A stretch of DNA of 44,335 nucleotides, taken from positions 1 to 44,335 of the forward strand of contig JAAYKK010000081.1 in NCBI GenBank assembly GCA_012522435.1, written 5' to 3'. Below the pieces are notes generated by a model. It made no database searches. It saw only the letters and a program-made list of their open reading frames with translations, and had not been told where the DNA came from. Shown here piece by piece: positions 1-9,900 of the stretch. A program made the position numbers and the translations under genes. Source of the stretch: Clostridiaceae bacterium (lineage in GTDB: Bacteria > Bacillota > Clostridia > Saccharofermentanales > DTU023). Within the stretch, counting starts at the first letter, position 1. Every line of letters starts with the position of its first letter.

Positions 1-244
1 AACTATCTTAATGTATATATAATATACACCTTTATCATTGAGTTTCCGTCAAAATGCTGAATATTAAGTTTGCAATTCTAAAAAATATTTGATAATATCA
101 TATTAACTCAATAATAAACCGTGAGATTTTGAGCAGAGGTTCCTATGTTGAGCAGGGGGAAGTATGCTCTTTTTTCTGAAAATACAGATTTGAGTCAAGC
201 AAACGGTCTCCTGAAGAACATTTTTATGCTAAGGAGTTGAGAAT

Positions 245-1684
245 ATGTTTGATGTAGTAATTATCGGAGCAGGAATCGTTGGCTGTGCAACGGCCTATGA
301 ATTATCCAAATATGATTTGGATGTCTTGCTACTCGATAAAGAAAATGATGTCTCTCTTGGCGCATCTCGTGCCAACACTGCAATTGTCCATGGAGGATAT
401 GATCCTGATCCAAACACGCTAATGGGAAAATATAATGTTGAAGGTGCTAAGCGATGTATAGAGCTGGTTGAAACATTAGATATTGAATTCAAGAAAAGTG
501 GATCCCTGATAGTAGCATTTGATGACGATGACTTAAAAACCCTAGACAAATATTATGAACGCGGATTAATCAATGGTGTCGAACAGATGGAGATTTTGGA
601 TGCTGAAGAAGTTCATCAGCGTGAACCTAATCTCTCAAAAGACATTATAGCGGCACTTTGGATTCCAGAGTCCGGAGTAATTAACCCTTGGGAACTTACG
701 ATTGCTTTTGCTGAAGTAGCTGTTCGTGAAGGTGTAAAGCTGAGTTTAAATCAAAATGTTATCAATATCGAAAAACAAGATGATCATTACCTAGTAATAA
801 CTGAAACCGATCAATTTGAAGCTAAATATGTTGTTAATGCTGCCGGAGTGTATAGTGATAAAATTCACAATATGGTAGCTGAACCTGCTTTCAAAATCAA
901 TCCGACCCGAGGTCAATATTTCTTATTAGACAGGGCCAATGGAGAAGTGGTTAAATCTGTAATTTTCCCTTGTCCTACCCCCCTAACCAAAGGTATTTTA
1001 GTGTCTCCGACGATTCATGACAATATTTTAGTCGGGCCCGATGCTCAGGCTATACCTGATGCAGAAGATACCTCAACAACTAGAGAAGTATTAGACCAAG
1101 TAGGAGAAGAAGCTAAAAAATCTGTTCCTTCTCTGGATTTAAGAACCAATATTAGAAATTATTCCGGGATTAGAGCGAACAGTGATTATAATGACTTTTT
1201 TGTTAAAATAAGTGCTCCTAATTTTTTGGATTTAGCGGCAATTAAATCACCCGGTTTAACATGTGCACCGGTCATTGCGACCGAAGGAATCAAGCTTTTG
1301 AAAGATGAAGGTTTGGATCTAAAAGAAAAAGAAGAATGGGACGGCACACGTAAGATAGTTCGTTTCAAAGAAATACCGGTTGAAGAAAGAGCTAAGTTCA
1401 TTAAAAAAAATCCTGAATATGGTCGCGTTATTTGCCGCTGTGAGCATATAACAGAAGGCGAAATTGTTGCGGCTTTGCATAGAGGATTACCTGTAGTTTC
1501 ATTGGATGCTGTTAAACGTAGAGCGGGAGCGGGAATGGGACGTTGCCAAGGCGGTTTTTGCGGTCCCAGAGTCCAAGAAATAATAGCCAGAGAAACAGGA
1601 ATTTCACCCTTAGATGTGTTACAAAACAGATCCGGCAGTTATATTCTGATTGGCGAAACAAAAGAAGACAGCTCGGATAATTAA
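245..1684 (+). CDS. glpA: GlpA-like FAD-dependent glycerol-3-phosphate dehydrogenase / NAD(P)/FAD oxidoreductase with C-terminal BFD-like [2Fe-2S] domain
   Basis: N-terminal Rossmann motif DVVIIGAGIVGCATAYELS; C-terminal Cys motif VICRCEHITEGEI...GRCQGGFCGPRV; followed by FAD oxidoreductase, DUF1667 protein and glpK. Confidence 0.85.
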   Translation: MFDVVIIGAGIVGCATAYELSKYDLDVLLLDKENDVSLGASRANTAIVHGGYDPDPNTLMGKYNVEGAKRCIELVETLDIEFKKSGSLIVAFDDDDLKTLDKYYERGLINGVEQMEILDAEEVHQREPNLSKDIIAALWIPESGVINPWELTIAFAEVAVREGVKLSLNQNVINIEKQDDHYLVITETDQFEAKYVVNAAGVYSDKIHNMVAEPAFKINPTRGQYFLLDRANGEVVKSVIFPCPTPLTKGILVSPTIHDNILVGPDAQAIPDAEDTSTTREVLDQVGEEAKKSVPSLDLRTNIRNYSGIRANSDYNDFFVKISAPNFLDLAAIKSPGLTCAPVIATEGIKLLKDEGLDLKEKEEWDGTRKIVRFKEIPVEERAKFIKKNPEYGRVICRCEHITEGEIVAALHRGLPVVSLDAVKRRAGAGMGRCQGGFCGPRVQEIIARETGISPLDVLQNRSGSYILIGETKEDSSDN

Positions 1685-1692
1685 GGGGAGGA

Positions 1693-2985
1693 ATGAATAT
1701 GCAATTTACTAAAGAATATGAATTAATTGTTATCGGTGGTGGCCCCGCAGGTTTAGCTGCAGCACTTGAGGCACATAAAAAAGGCCTAACTGATATTTTG
1801 TTAATAGAACGTGATAAATATTTAGGTGGAATCTTAAATCAATGTATACATAATGGATTTGGACTTCACTATTTCAAAGAAGAATTAACTGGTCCGGAAT
1901 ACTCTAAACGCTTTATGGATCAACTTGCTGAAAATGAGATTGAAGTTGCTTTAGATACTATGGCACTTAGCCTTGAGAATTCTGATGATTGGCGTTATGT
2001 TCATACGATGAGCATGACAGATGGCTATCAGATATTACGCAGTAAGGCCGTTATTCTTGCAATGGGTTGTAGAGAACGTACCAGGATGCAAATCCAAATA
2101 CCGGGTACTAGGGCAGCGGGAATTTTTAATGCCGGTCAAGCTCAATTATATGTGAACCTTGAAGGGTATATGGTCGGGAAAAAAGTCATTATTTTAGGTT
2201 CCGGTGATGTAGGCTTAATCATGGCTAGACGAATGACTCTTGAAGGAGCAAAAGTTGTAGCCTGTGTTGAAGTAATGCCTCATCCAGGTGGCTTGAATAG
2301 AAATATAGTTCAATGCTTAAAAGACTTTGATATCCCACTTTATTTATCTCATACAATTACTGATATAAAAGGACACGACAGGGTAGAACAAGTTACTGTT
2401 CAAGAAGTCGATCAAAATGGGAAACCGATTCCTGGCACAGAGACATATTACGATGTTGATACTGTACTCTTGTCTGTCGGTCTAATTCCGGAAAATGAAT
2501 TGAGTCGTGAAGCAGGAGTTGAGATTGATCCTAGAACTTCGGGACCGATCGTATATGAAAATTCAGAAACATTGTCTAAAGGAATTTTTGCTTGCGGTAA
2601 TGTATTGCATGTTCATGATTTAGTTGACTTTGTAACTGAAGAAGCCGAAAGTGCAGGATATTCTGCTGCTTGTTTTGTTCAAGAAGGTGATTGTGTAACT
2701 GAAGAAGCGAAAATCCTTAATCTTAAAACAGATTCAAACATAGGCTATTCTGTACCGCAGAAAATACGGGTTGAGGATGTAGACAAGTTAGTTCGAGTTT
2801 TCTTCAGAGTGAAAAAAATCTATAAAGAACCGGCAAAAATTGTTTTCCGTGATGAGACAAATAAGGAAATAGCATCATATAATCGTCCGTTTATGTTCCC
2901 AGCCGAAATGGAAAATGTAAGTTTGCCGCGAAAACTTTTAGATAAAATAACAGGAACAGAATTAACAATTTCGGTGGAGGGATAA
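1693..2985 (+). CDS. NAD(P)/FAD-dependent oxidoreductase partner of the GlpA-like protein
   Basis: ELIVIGGGPAGLAAALEA dinucleotide-binding motif and second KVIILGSGDVGLIMARRM motif; operon position. Confidence 0.85.
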   Translation: MNMQFTKEYELIVIGGGPAGLAAALEAHKKGLTDILLIERDKYLGGILNQCIHNGFGLHYFKEELTGPEYSKRFMDQLAENEIEVALDTMALSLENSDDWRYVHTMSMTDGYQILRSKAVILAMGCRERTRMQIQIPGTRAAGIFNAGQAQLYVNLEGYMVGKKVIILGSGDVGLIMARRMTLEGAKVVACVEVMPHPGGLNRNIVQCLKDFDIPLYLSHTITDIKGHDRVEQVTVQEVDQNGKPIPGTETYYDVDTVLLSVGLIPENELSREAGVEIDPRTSGPIVYENSETLSKGIFACGNVLHVHDLVDFVTEEAESAGYSAACFVQEGDCVTEEAKILNLKTDSNIGYSVPQKIRVEDVDKLVRVFFRVKKIYKEPAKIVFRDETNKEIASYNRPFMFPAEMENVSLPRKLLDKITGTELTISVEG

Positions 2986-2988
2986 AGA

Positions 2989-3339
2989 ATGATAGAAGAA
3001 ATTATTTGTATTGTTTGTCCGCGTGGCTGCCACCTTAAGGTAGATCCGGAAAATGATTATGAAGTAACAGGTAATGCTTGTCCGAGAGGAATTCCCTATG
3101 GAAAAGCAGAATTAAAAAATCCGACTAGAGTTTTAACCTCAACTGTGATAATTGCAGGTGATGATCTGACGCGTTGTCCGGTTAAAACCGATCAAGCAAT
3201 ACCGAAAGCTAAAATGCATGAAGCTATGCAGTTGATCAATCAGGTTAAATTAAACTCTCCTGTAAAGGTTGGAGATGTAATTATCGAAAATATAGTCGGG
3301 TCAGATGCAAACTTAGTAGTTTGTCGTGATATAGGTTAG
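2989..3339 (+). CDS. DUF1667 domain-containing protein
   Basis: Short Cys-rich protein, IICIVCPRGCHLKVD...VTGNACPRG, directly after the FAD oxidoreductase; typical DUF1667 context. Confidence 0.85.
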   Translation: MIEEIICIVCPRGCHLKVDPENDYEVTGNACPRGIPYGKAELKNPTRVLTSTVIIAGDDLTRCPVKTDQAIPKAKMHEAMQLINQVKLNSPVKVGDVIIENIVGSDANLVVCRDIG

Positions 3340-3470
3340 TTTATCAGTAGTTTATAATGGCCGTGTATAATATATGTAAATAAGATTGAAATATTTTTAA
3401 TTAGGAGGTGTATCGGATTTTTTAGAAAAAAGTAATTGTTTATTATTTAAAGCCAAAAAATTATTTGTAG

Positions 3471-4976
<1,506 letters not shown>

Positions 4977-4990
4977 TTAATAAACACTAT

Positions 4991-5020
4991 TATCCGGCCA
5001 TGATTAAAATTGGCCGGATA
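4991..5020 (+). other. stable intercistronic hairpin between glpK and glpF (no U tract)
   Basis: TATCCGGCCA(TGATTAAAAT)TGGCCGGATA, perfect 10-bp stem; followed by caaattag, so not a canonical terminator. Confidence 0.75.
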
Positions 5021-5028
5021 CAAATTAG

Positions 5029-5064
5029 TGTACAATATACAATTAAATTGCTATAATTTAATTG
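5029..5064 (+). promoter_or_regulatory. candidate glpF promoter with -10 inside a perfect dyad
   Basis: TGTACA-17 bp-TATAAT (5029-5034, 5052-5057); CAATTAAATT-gctat-AATTTAATTG inverted repeat 5040-5064. Confidence 0.45.
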
Positions 5065-5099
5065 ATAATTTTGTAAATTATATAAAAAAGGAGATTATT

Positions 5100-5822
5100 A
5101 TGATGTATTTTATAGCTGAGCTATTAGGAACATTTATGTTAGTTCTTTTAGGCGATGCAGTTGTAGCTAATGTAAGCCTAAATAAGACTGGCATGAAGGG
5201 TGCAGGATCAATTCAAATTACGTTTGCATGGGGTCTTGCGGTAATGTTACCAGCATTTATTTTTGGTAGCGCATCCGGCGCACACTTGAATCCCGCTCTC
5301 TCAATTGCATTTGCAGTTGGAGGACTACTTGATGCTTCATTACTACCGCAATATATCGGTGGTCAATTCTTAGGTGCCTTCCTTGGTGCTGTTGTAGTTT
5401 ATCTACTATATAAAAAGCACTTTGATGAAACACCTGAAGTTGCTACACAACGTGGTGTATTTTGTACAGCACCAGCAATTAGAAGTGTTGGTTTTAACTT
5501 ATTGAGTGAGATTGTTGGTACATTCGTCTTAGTTTTTGCTATTTTAGGTGTACCGGCGGCAGCTCCTGCTGGAGTTAACAACCTCTTAGTATTCGGTATT
5601 ATCGTATCAATCGGTATGTCCTTAGGTGGATTAACCGGCTACGCTATCAATCCGGCTCGTGACCTCGGACCTAGAATTGCATATGCAGTCTTGCCGTTCA
5701 GAGACAAAGATGCTGATTGGGGATATGCATGGATTCCGGTAATTGGACCAATCGTTGGTGCAATTATTGCTATGCTCTTATTCCAAGGCTTGCAAGGAAT
5801 CGAAGGATTCTTCCCGGGCTAG
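5100..5822 (+). CDS. glpF: MIP/aquaporin family glycerol uptake facilitator
   Basis: AELLGTFMLVLLGD, SGAHLNPALS and GYAINPARDLGPR NPA motifs; start moved to ATG 5100 after aaaaggag. Confidence 0.93.
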   Translation: MMYFIAELLGTFMLVLLGDAVVANVSLNKTGMKGAGSIQITFAWGLAVMLPAFIFGSASGAHLNPALSIAFAVGGLLDASLLPQYIGGQFLGAFLGAVVVYLLYKKHFDETPEVATQRGVFCTAPAIRSVGFNLLSEIVGTFVLVFAILGVPAAAPAGVNNLLVFGIIVSIGMSLGGLTGYAINPARDLGPRIAYAVLPFRDKDADWGYAWIPVIGPIVGAIIAMLLFQGLQGIEGFFPG

Positions 5823-5894
5823 ATTACTTAACTATTTGCAGATGAGAAGATTATTTTATTAGTTCTTAACAAGTAAAGTAATAATACTCAAAAC

Positions 5895-5928
5895 AAAAGC
5901 TCGTAACTTAATTGTTACGAGCTTTTTT
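5895..5928. terminator. bidirectional intrinsic terminator between glpF (+) and tRNA-Tyr (-)
   Basis: AAAAGCTCGTAAC-ttaatt-GTTACGAGCTTTTTT; A-rich on the left and T tract on the right, so it works on both strands. Confidence 0.9.
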
Positions 5929-6013
5929 GGTGGGAGAAGCTGGATTTGAACCAACGAAGTCGAATGACAACAGATTTACAGTCTGCCCCCTTTGGCCACT
6001 TGGGTATTCTCCC
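5928..6013 (-). tRNA. tRNA-Tyr (GTA anticodon), CCA encoded
   Basis: Reverse complement GGGAGAATACCCAAGTGGCCAAAGGGGGCAGACTGTAAATCTGTT...GGTTCAAATCCAGCTTCTCCCACCA; long variable arm and T-loop. Confidence 0.95.
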
Positions 6014-6043
6014 GCATATTTATTTTTTAAATATTACATAATT

Positions 6044-6120
6044 TGGTGGGCCATCAGGGACTTGAACCCCGGACAAACCGGTTATGAGCCGGTGGCTCTA
6101 ACCAACTGAGCTAATGGCCC
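6044..6120 (-). tRNA. tRNA with CAT anticodon (Met, or Ile2 if lysidine-modified), CCA encoded
   Basis: Reverse complement GGGCCATTAGCTCAGTTGGTTAGAGCCACCGGCTCATAACCGGTTTGTCCGGGGTTCAAGTCCCTGATGGCCCACCA; complete cloverleaf. Confidence 0.95.
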
Positions 6121-6143
6121 ATCACATTTATGCAACGACATTG

Positions 6144-6172
6144 ATTATACTTATCAAAAAATAAGATGTCAA
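6144..6172 (-). promoter_or_regulatory. consensus sigma-70/SigA promoter for the tRNA pair
   Basis: Minus strand TTGACA-17 bp-TATAAT (TTGACATCTTATTTTTTGATAAGTATAAT) just upstream of the CAT tRNA. Confidence 0.9.
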
Positions 6173-6284
6173 GTATTTTATGTATTTTCCTTATTGGAGC
6201 TATTAATTAATTATGGTAGTTTAGGTGAGTTAATAAAAATATTTTTATTATTGTCATGTTTACTCATAAACTTTTACAGGACTT

Positions 6285-6315
6285 AAAAAAGCCCGCTTAT
6301 TAATAAGACAGGCTT
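6285..6315 (-). terminator. intrinsic terminator of the CofE-like gene
   Basis: Minus strand AAGCCTGTCTTATTAATAAGCGGGCTTTTTT: stem followed by T tract. Confidence 0.8.
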
Positions 6316-6353
6316 AATATGATTATAAAAGCAAGACACATAACGCTTAATAT

Positions 6354-7556
6354 TTAATCGGCATAATTATCAAAATATCCTTGAATGTAGACGATAGGCG
6401 TTCCTTTGTCTCCACTGCCGGAAACTAAGTCTGATAATGAACCGAGCAGATCAGTAATTTGACGTGGTGTTGTGCCTTCAGATTCTTCAGAATCAATGGG
6501 CTTATCTTTAAGAGCTTTTCTTTCTTGAATTCTTTTAGTGATTAATACTTTTTGTTCATCACTGGACAGATCTTTATATTCATTATCAGCAATGTATTTT
6601 AATTTCAGTTCGTTTGGTGTGCCGATTAGGCCGGGAGTAAAAGCAGGGGAAACAACAGGATCAGCCAATTCCCATATTTTCCCGATCGGATCTTTAAATG
6701 CTCCATCGCCATAAATCATTACCTCAACATTCTTTTCGGTTAAGGCATACATTCTGCCGGCAATTTGATCAACAATTTTTTGACAATCTCTGGGGAATAA
6801 CTTAATTTCAGTTTCACTGGCTTTATTAGAACCTAACAGTCCGTATTCTTCGTTAAAACCGTGTTGCTCTGTAGGATCATTCAGTATGTCCGCTAAACCC
6901 ATTACAAATTCAGCACCGGCAGCCTTTAATTGAGCGATACTTTGTTCCCTTGTGTGTATATCACAAGCAATGACATTTTTTGTGTAATCAAGTATTTTGC
7001 GACAATCATTTGCAAAAATAATTTTACATTCAGCACCTGCTTCTTCAACAATATCGCGATAGATACTTATATAATCCACCCCTGTAAATGGATGTTTGGT
7101 TTTCCCAAAAGCTTTTAAAAATTGTTCTTCATCTAAAACTTCATGCCAAGGATTAATGCCGCTTCCGATCATTAAGTAATAATCAAATAATCTGTTGCCG
7201 ACCTCATCTGCCGGAAAGCTGAGTTGAATAATTACTTTTTCAGTTGCTGCTGCAATTCCCTTTAACAAAATAGAGAATCTGTTGCGGGAAAGAATTGGTA
7301 GGGTAAGACCTATTTCCGTGCGGCCTTCCAATTTTTTGATAACATCATTTTTGATATCTTCAACTGTTGCATAGTTACCTTGCGTTCTGGCTACAATTGA
7401 CTCTGTAAGTGCTATTACATCACGGTTTCTGATTGAATATCCTTCAGCATTTGCAGCATTGATAATCAATTGGGGTACCATTTCGGCTAAATTATCTCCG
7501 TCTTTGAAGATCGGTGCTCGTATTCCTCGTGCGACAGTTCCTATATAACGTGTCAT
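6354..7556 (-). CDS. coenzyme F420-0:L-glutamate ligase (CofE)-like family protein
   Basis: N-terminal YIGTVARGIRAPIFKDGDNLAEMV...RDVIALTESIVARTQGN resembles the F420 ligase family; family call by recognition only. Confidence 0.65.
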   Translation of the reverse strand: MTRYIGTVARGIRAPIFKDGDNLAEMVPQLIINAANAEGYSIRNRDVIALTESIVARTQGNYATVEDIKNDVIKKLEGRTEIGLTLPILSRNRFSILLKGIAAATEKVIIQLSFPADEVGNRLFDYYLMIGSGINPWHEVLDEEQFLKAFGKTKHPFTGVDYISIYRDIVEEAGAECKIIFANDCRKILDYTKNVIACDIHTREQSIAQLKAAGAEFVMGLADILNDPTEQHGFNEEYGLLGSNKASETEIKLFPRDCQKIVDQIAGRMYALTEKNVEVMIYGDGAFKDPIGKIWELADPVVSPAFTPGLIGTPNELKLKYIADNEYKDLSSDEQKVLITKRIQERKALKDKPIDSEESEGTTPRQITDLLGSLSDLVSGSGDKGTPIVYIQGYFDNYAD

Positions 7557-7795
7557 TTTTCGCTCCTTAATATAGATTAAGATTATAAAGCAAAGACATT
7601 ATACCCTTTATTATTGAAAATAAACAAGTTGAACGAAGAGAAAAATTTTGTTATATCAATTTGTCTCAACTATTAGATGATTTACTTGCAACAAAAATTT
7701 ACAAGTTGTAGAGTAAGACTACATTTTAATCTTAATCTGAATTTTGAATATATTAATTATTTTCTAATTATGATTTATTTAAAGGGGAGGTACAA

Positions 7796-8656
7796 ATGAC
7801 ATTTAATAAAAAATTGGGTGAAACATTAAAAGGTGGCGTCATTATGGATGTCATTAATAAAGAACAGGCAATAATTGCTGAAGATGCAGGTGCTGCCGCA
7901 GTGATGGCTTTAGAAAGAGTTCCTGCAGATATAAGAGTTGCAGGTGGTATTTCTCGCATGAGCGATCCTGCAATGATCAAAGAAATTATGAGTGCGGTAA
8001 AAATTCCTGTAATGGCCAAAGTAAGAATAGGACATATTGTTGAAGCTCAAATTTTGCAGGCAATCGGTGTAGATATGGTTGATGAGTCTGAAGTTCTTTC
8101 TCCAGCTGACAATGATTACCATATAGATAAAAGTAAATTTGAAGTACCATTTGTCTGTGGTGCCAGAGATCTGGGTGAAGCTTTACGCCGTATCCAAGAA
8201 GGTGCTGTATTAATCAGAACAAAAGGTGAGCCAGGTACAGGTGATGTTGTCCAAGCTGTAACTCATATGAGACAGATAATGGGTGATATAAAAGCTGTTC
8301 AAAGTTTGCGTGAAGATGAATTATCAGTAGCTGCCAGAGATTTGCAAGTATCTTATGAAGCCTTGCAATATGTTCACCACAACGGCAAATTACCGGTTCT
8401 GAATTTTTCTGCCGGTGGTGTTGCAACTCCTGCAGATGCTGCACTAATGGTTCAGCTTGGTGCAGATGGAGTCTTTGTCGGGTCAGGCATATTTAAATCA
8501 GGAGATCCTGCAAAGAGGGCAAGAGCAATTGTTGAAGCTGTTGCCAATTTTGATGATCCGGAGCGTTTAGCTAAGATTAGTGAAAATCTTGGCGAGGCAA
8601 TGGTCGGAATAAATGAAGATGAAATTGAAATAATGCTAAGTGAACGCGGACGTTAA
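7796..8656 (+). CDS. pdxS: pyridoxal 5'-phosphate synthase, PdxS subunit
   Basis: [92 protein letters not shown]. Confidence 0.97.
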   Translation: MTFNKKLGETLKGGVIMDVINKEQAIIAEDAGAAAVMALERVPADIRVAGGISRMSDPAMIKEIMSAVKIPVMAKVRIGHIVEAQILQAIGVDMVDESEVLSPADNDYHIDKSKFEVPFVCGARDLGEALRRIQEGAVLIRTKGEPGTGDVVQAVTHMRQIMGDIKAVQSLREDELSVAARDLQVSYEALQYVHHNGKLPVLNFSAGGVATPADAALMVQLGADGVFVGSGIFKSGDPAKRARAIVEAVANFDDPERLAKISENLGEAMVGINEDEIEIMLSERGR

Positions 8657-8679
8657 TTTTATCTAACTAAATTTCATTT

Positions 8680-8756
8680 AAGTGATGTTTACTGAGGCTC
8701 TTTTTGATTAGGTTTAATCTTAATAAAGACAAATTGTTAAAACATCACTTTTTTTA
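8680..8756 (+). terminator. intrinsic terminator after pdxS with an unusually long (~49 nt) apical region
   Basis: AAGTGATGTTT (8680-8690) pairs with AAACATCACTT (8740-8750), followed by TTTTTT. Confidence 0.7.
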
Positions 8757-8848
8757 TTCTCAAAACTGTTTTTTGTAATCAATAAATAACCAAGTCAGGA
8801 TTACAATTGTGTTATTATATTGATGATGTATTTTTAGAGGAGAAATTA

Positions 8849-9295
8849 ATGTCAGAGCTGTCACAAGTTGATATATATACTGATGGTGCTTGTTCCGGCA
8901 ATCCCGGACCCGGAGGTTGGGCTGCGATTCTCAAAGTTGGTCCGTATGAAAAGGAGCTTTCCGGATTTGTTCCTGATACAACTAATAATCGAATGGAATT
9001 AACAGCAGCTATCAAGGGTTTGTCAGAGCTAAATCGACCATGTTCTGTAAATTTATACAGTGATTCTGCCTATCTAGTTCGGGCTTTTAATGAAAAGTGG
9101 ATTGAAAATTGGCAAAAAAATGGTTGGCGTAATTCTGCCAAGCAACCTGTGAGTAATAGTGATTTATGGAAAGAATTGATTGATTTAACCAAACAACACG
9201 AAATTAGGTGGATCTGGGTTAAAGGTCATGCGGATAATCCCTATAATAATCGTTGTGATGAACTGGCTGTACAAGAAATTAAACAAAACAGTTAA
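8849..9295 (+). CDS. rnhA: ribonuclease HI
   Basis: VDIYTDGACSGNPGPGGWAAIL, NRMELTAAI, YSDSAYLV, WVKGHADNPYNNRCDELA; start at ATG 8849 after gaggag. Confidence 0.96.
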   Translation: MSELSQVDIYTDGACSGNPGPGGWAAILKVGPYEKELSGFVPDTTNNRMELTAAIKGLSELNRPCSVNLYSDSAYLVRAFNEKWIENWQKNGWRNSAKQPVSNSDLWKELIDLTKQHEIRWIWVKGHADNPYNNRCDELAVQEIKQNS

Positions 9296-9339
9296 TTATT
9301 GAGCTGCAGAGTAGTTGATATCAGAAGAGGATATATTAA

Positions 9340-9900
9340 ATGTCAAGAAACTTTGATTTTAGGGAAAAGGTAATTGATTCTCAAAATAAATTTTCCGGGA
9401 ATATTTTTGAAGTAAGAGTAGATCAAGTTGAGTTGCCGGATGGAAATAAGTCATTCAGAGAAATTGTAAAACATCATGGGGGAGCCTCTATAGTTGCATT
9501 AACGGATGATCAATCAATCTTCTTGGTTGAACAATATCGAATTTCTGTAGGCCAAACGGTTCTTGAAATACCCGCCGGAAAAATAGAAGAGGGTGAAGAA
9601 CATCTATTCTGTGCTCAACGGGAATTGAAAGAAGAAATAGGTGCTACCGCTACAAATTGGGAATTGTTAACTGATTTTTATCCTACGCCCGGATATTGTA
9701 GTGAAGTTATTCATATTTTCTTAGCCAGAGATTTAGTCCTTGGCCAGCCTGAGCTGGATCAGGGGGAATTCTTAAGAGTTAAAAAGATCAAGTTGGAGCA
9801 AGCTTTGAAGATGGTTTATCAAAATAAAATAAAAGATAGCAAATCAATAATCGGCCTCTTATTAACTGCTCAAAGATTACAGGAGGAGTTAAATGGCTGA
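9340..9900 (+). CDS. NUDIX hydrolase, ADP-ribose pyrophosphatase-like
   Basis: Nudix box GKIEEGEEHLFCAQRELKEEIGA and preceding EIPAGK. Confidence 0.9.
   Translation: MSRNFDFREKVIDSQNKFSGNIFEVRVDQVELPDGNKSFREIVKHHGGASIVALTDDQSIFLVEQYRISVGQTVLEIPAGKIEEGEEHLFCAQRELKEEIGATATNWELLTDFYPTPGYCSEVIHIFLARDLVLGQPELDQGEFLRVKKIKLEQALKMVYQNKIKDSKSIIGLLLTAQRLQEELNG

Noticed and set aside
5912-6109. 65-aa ORF (VGEAGFEPTKSNDNRF...)
   Set aside because: It is a translation through the antisense of the tRNA-Tyr and CAT-anticodon tRNA genes; this is a well-known type of spurious ORF.
5895-6180. tRNA region as an integration site for a mobile element
   Set aside because: No integrase, no direct repeat of a tRNA 3' end, and both tRNAs are complete with a consensus promoter and terminator.
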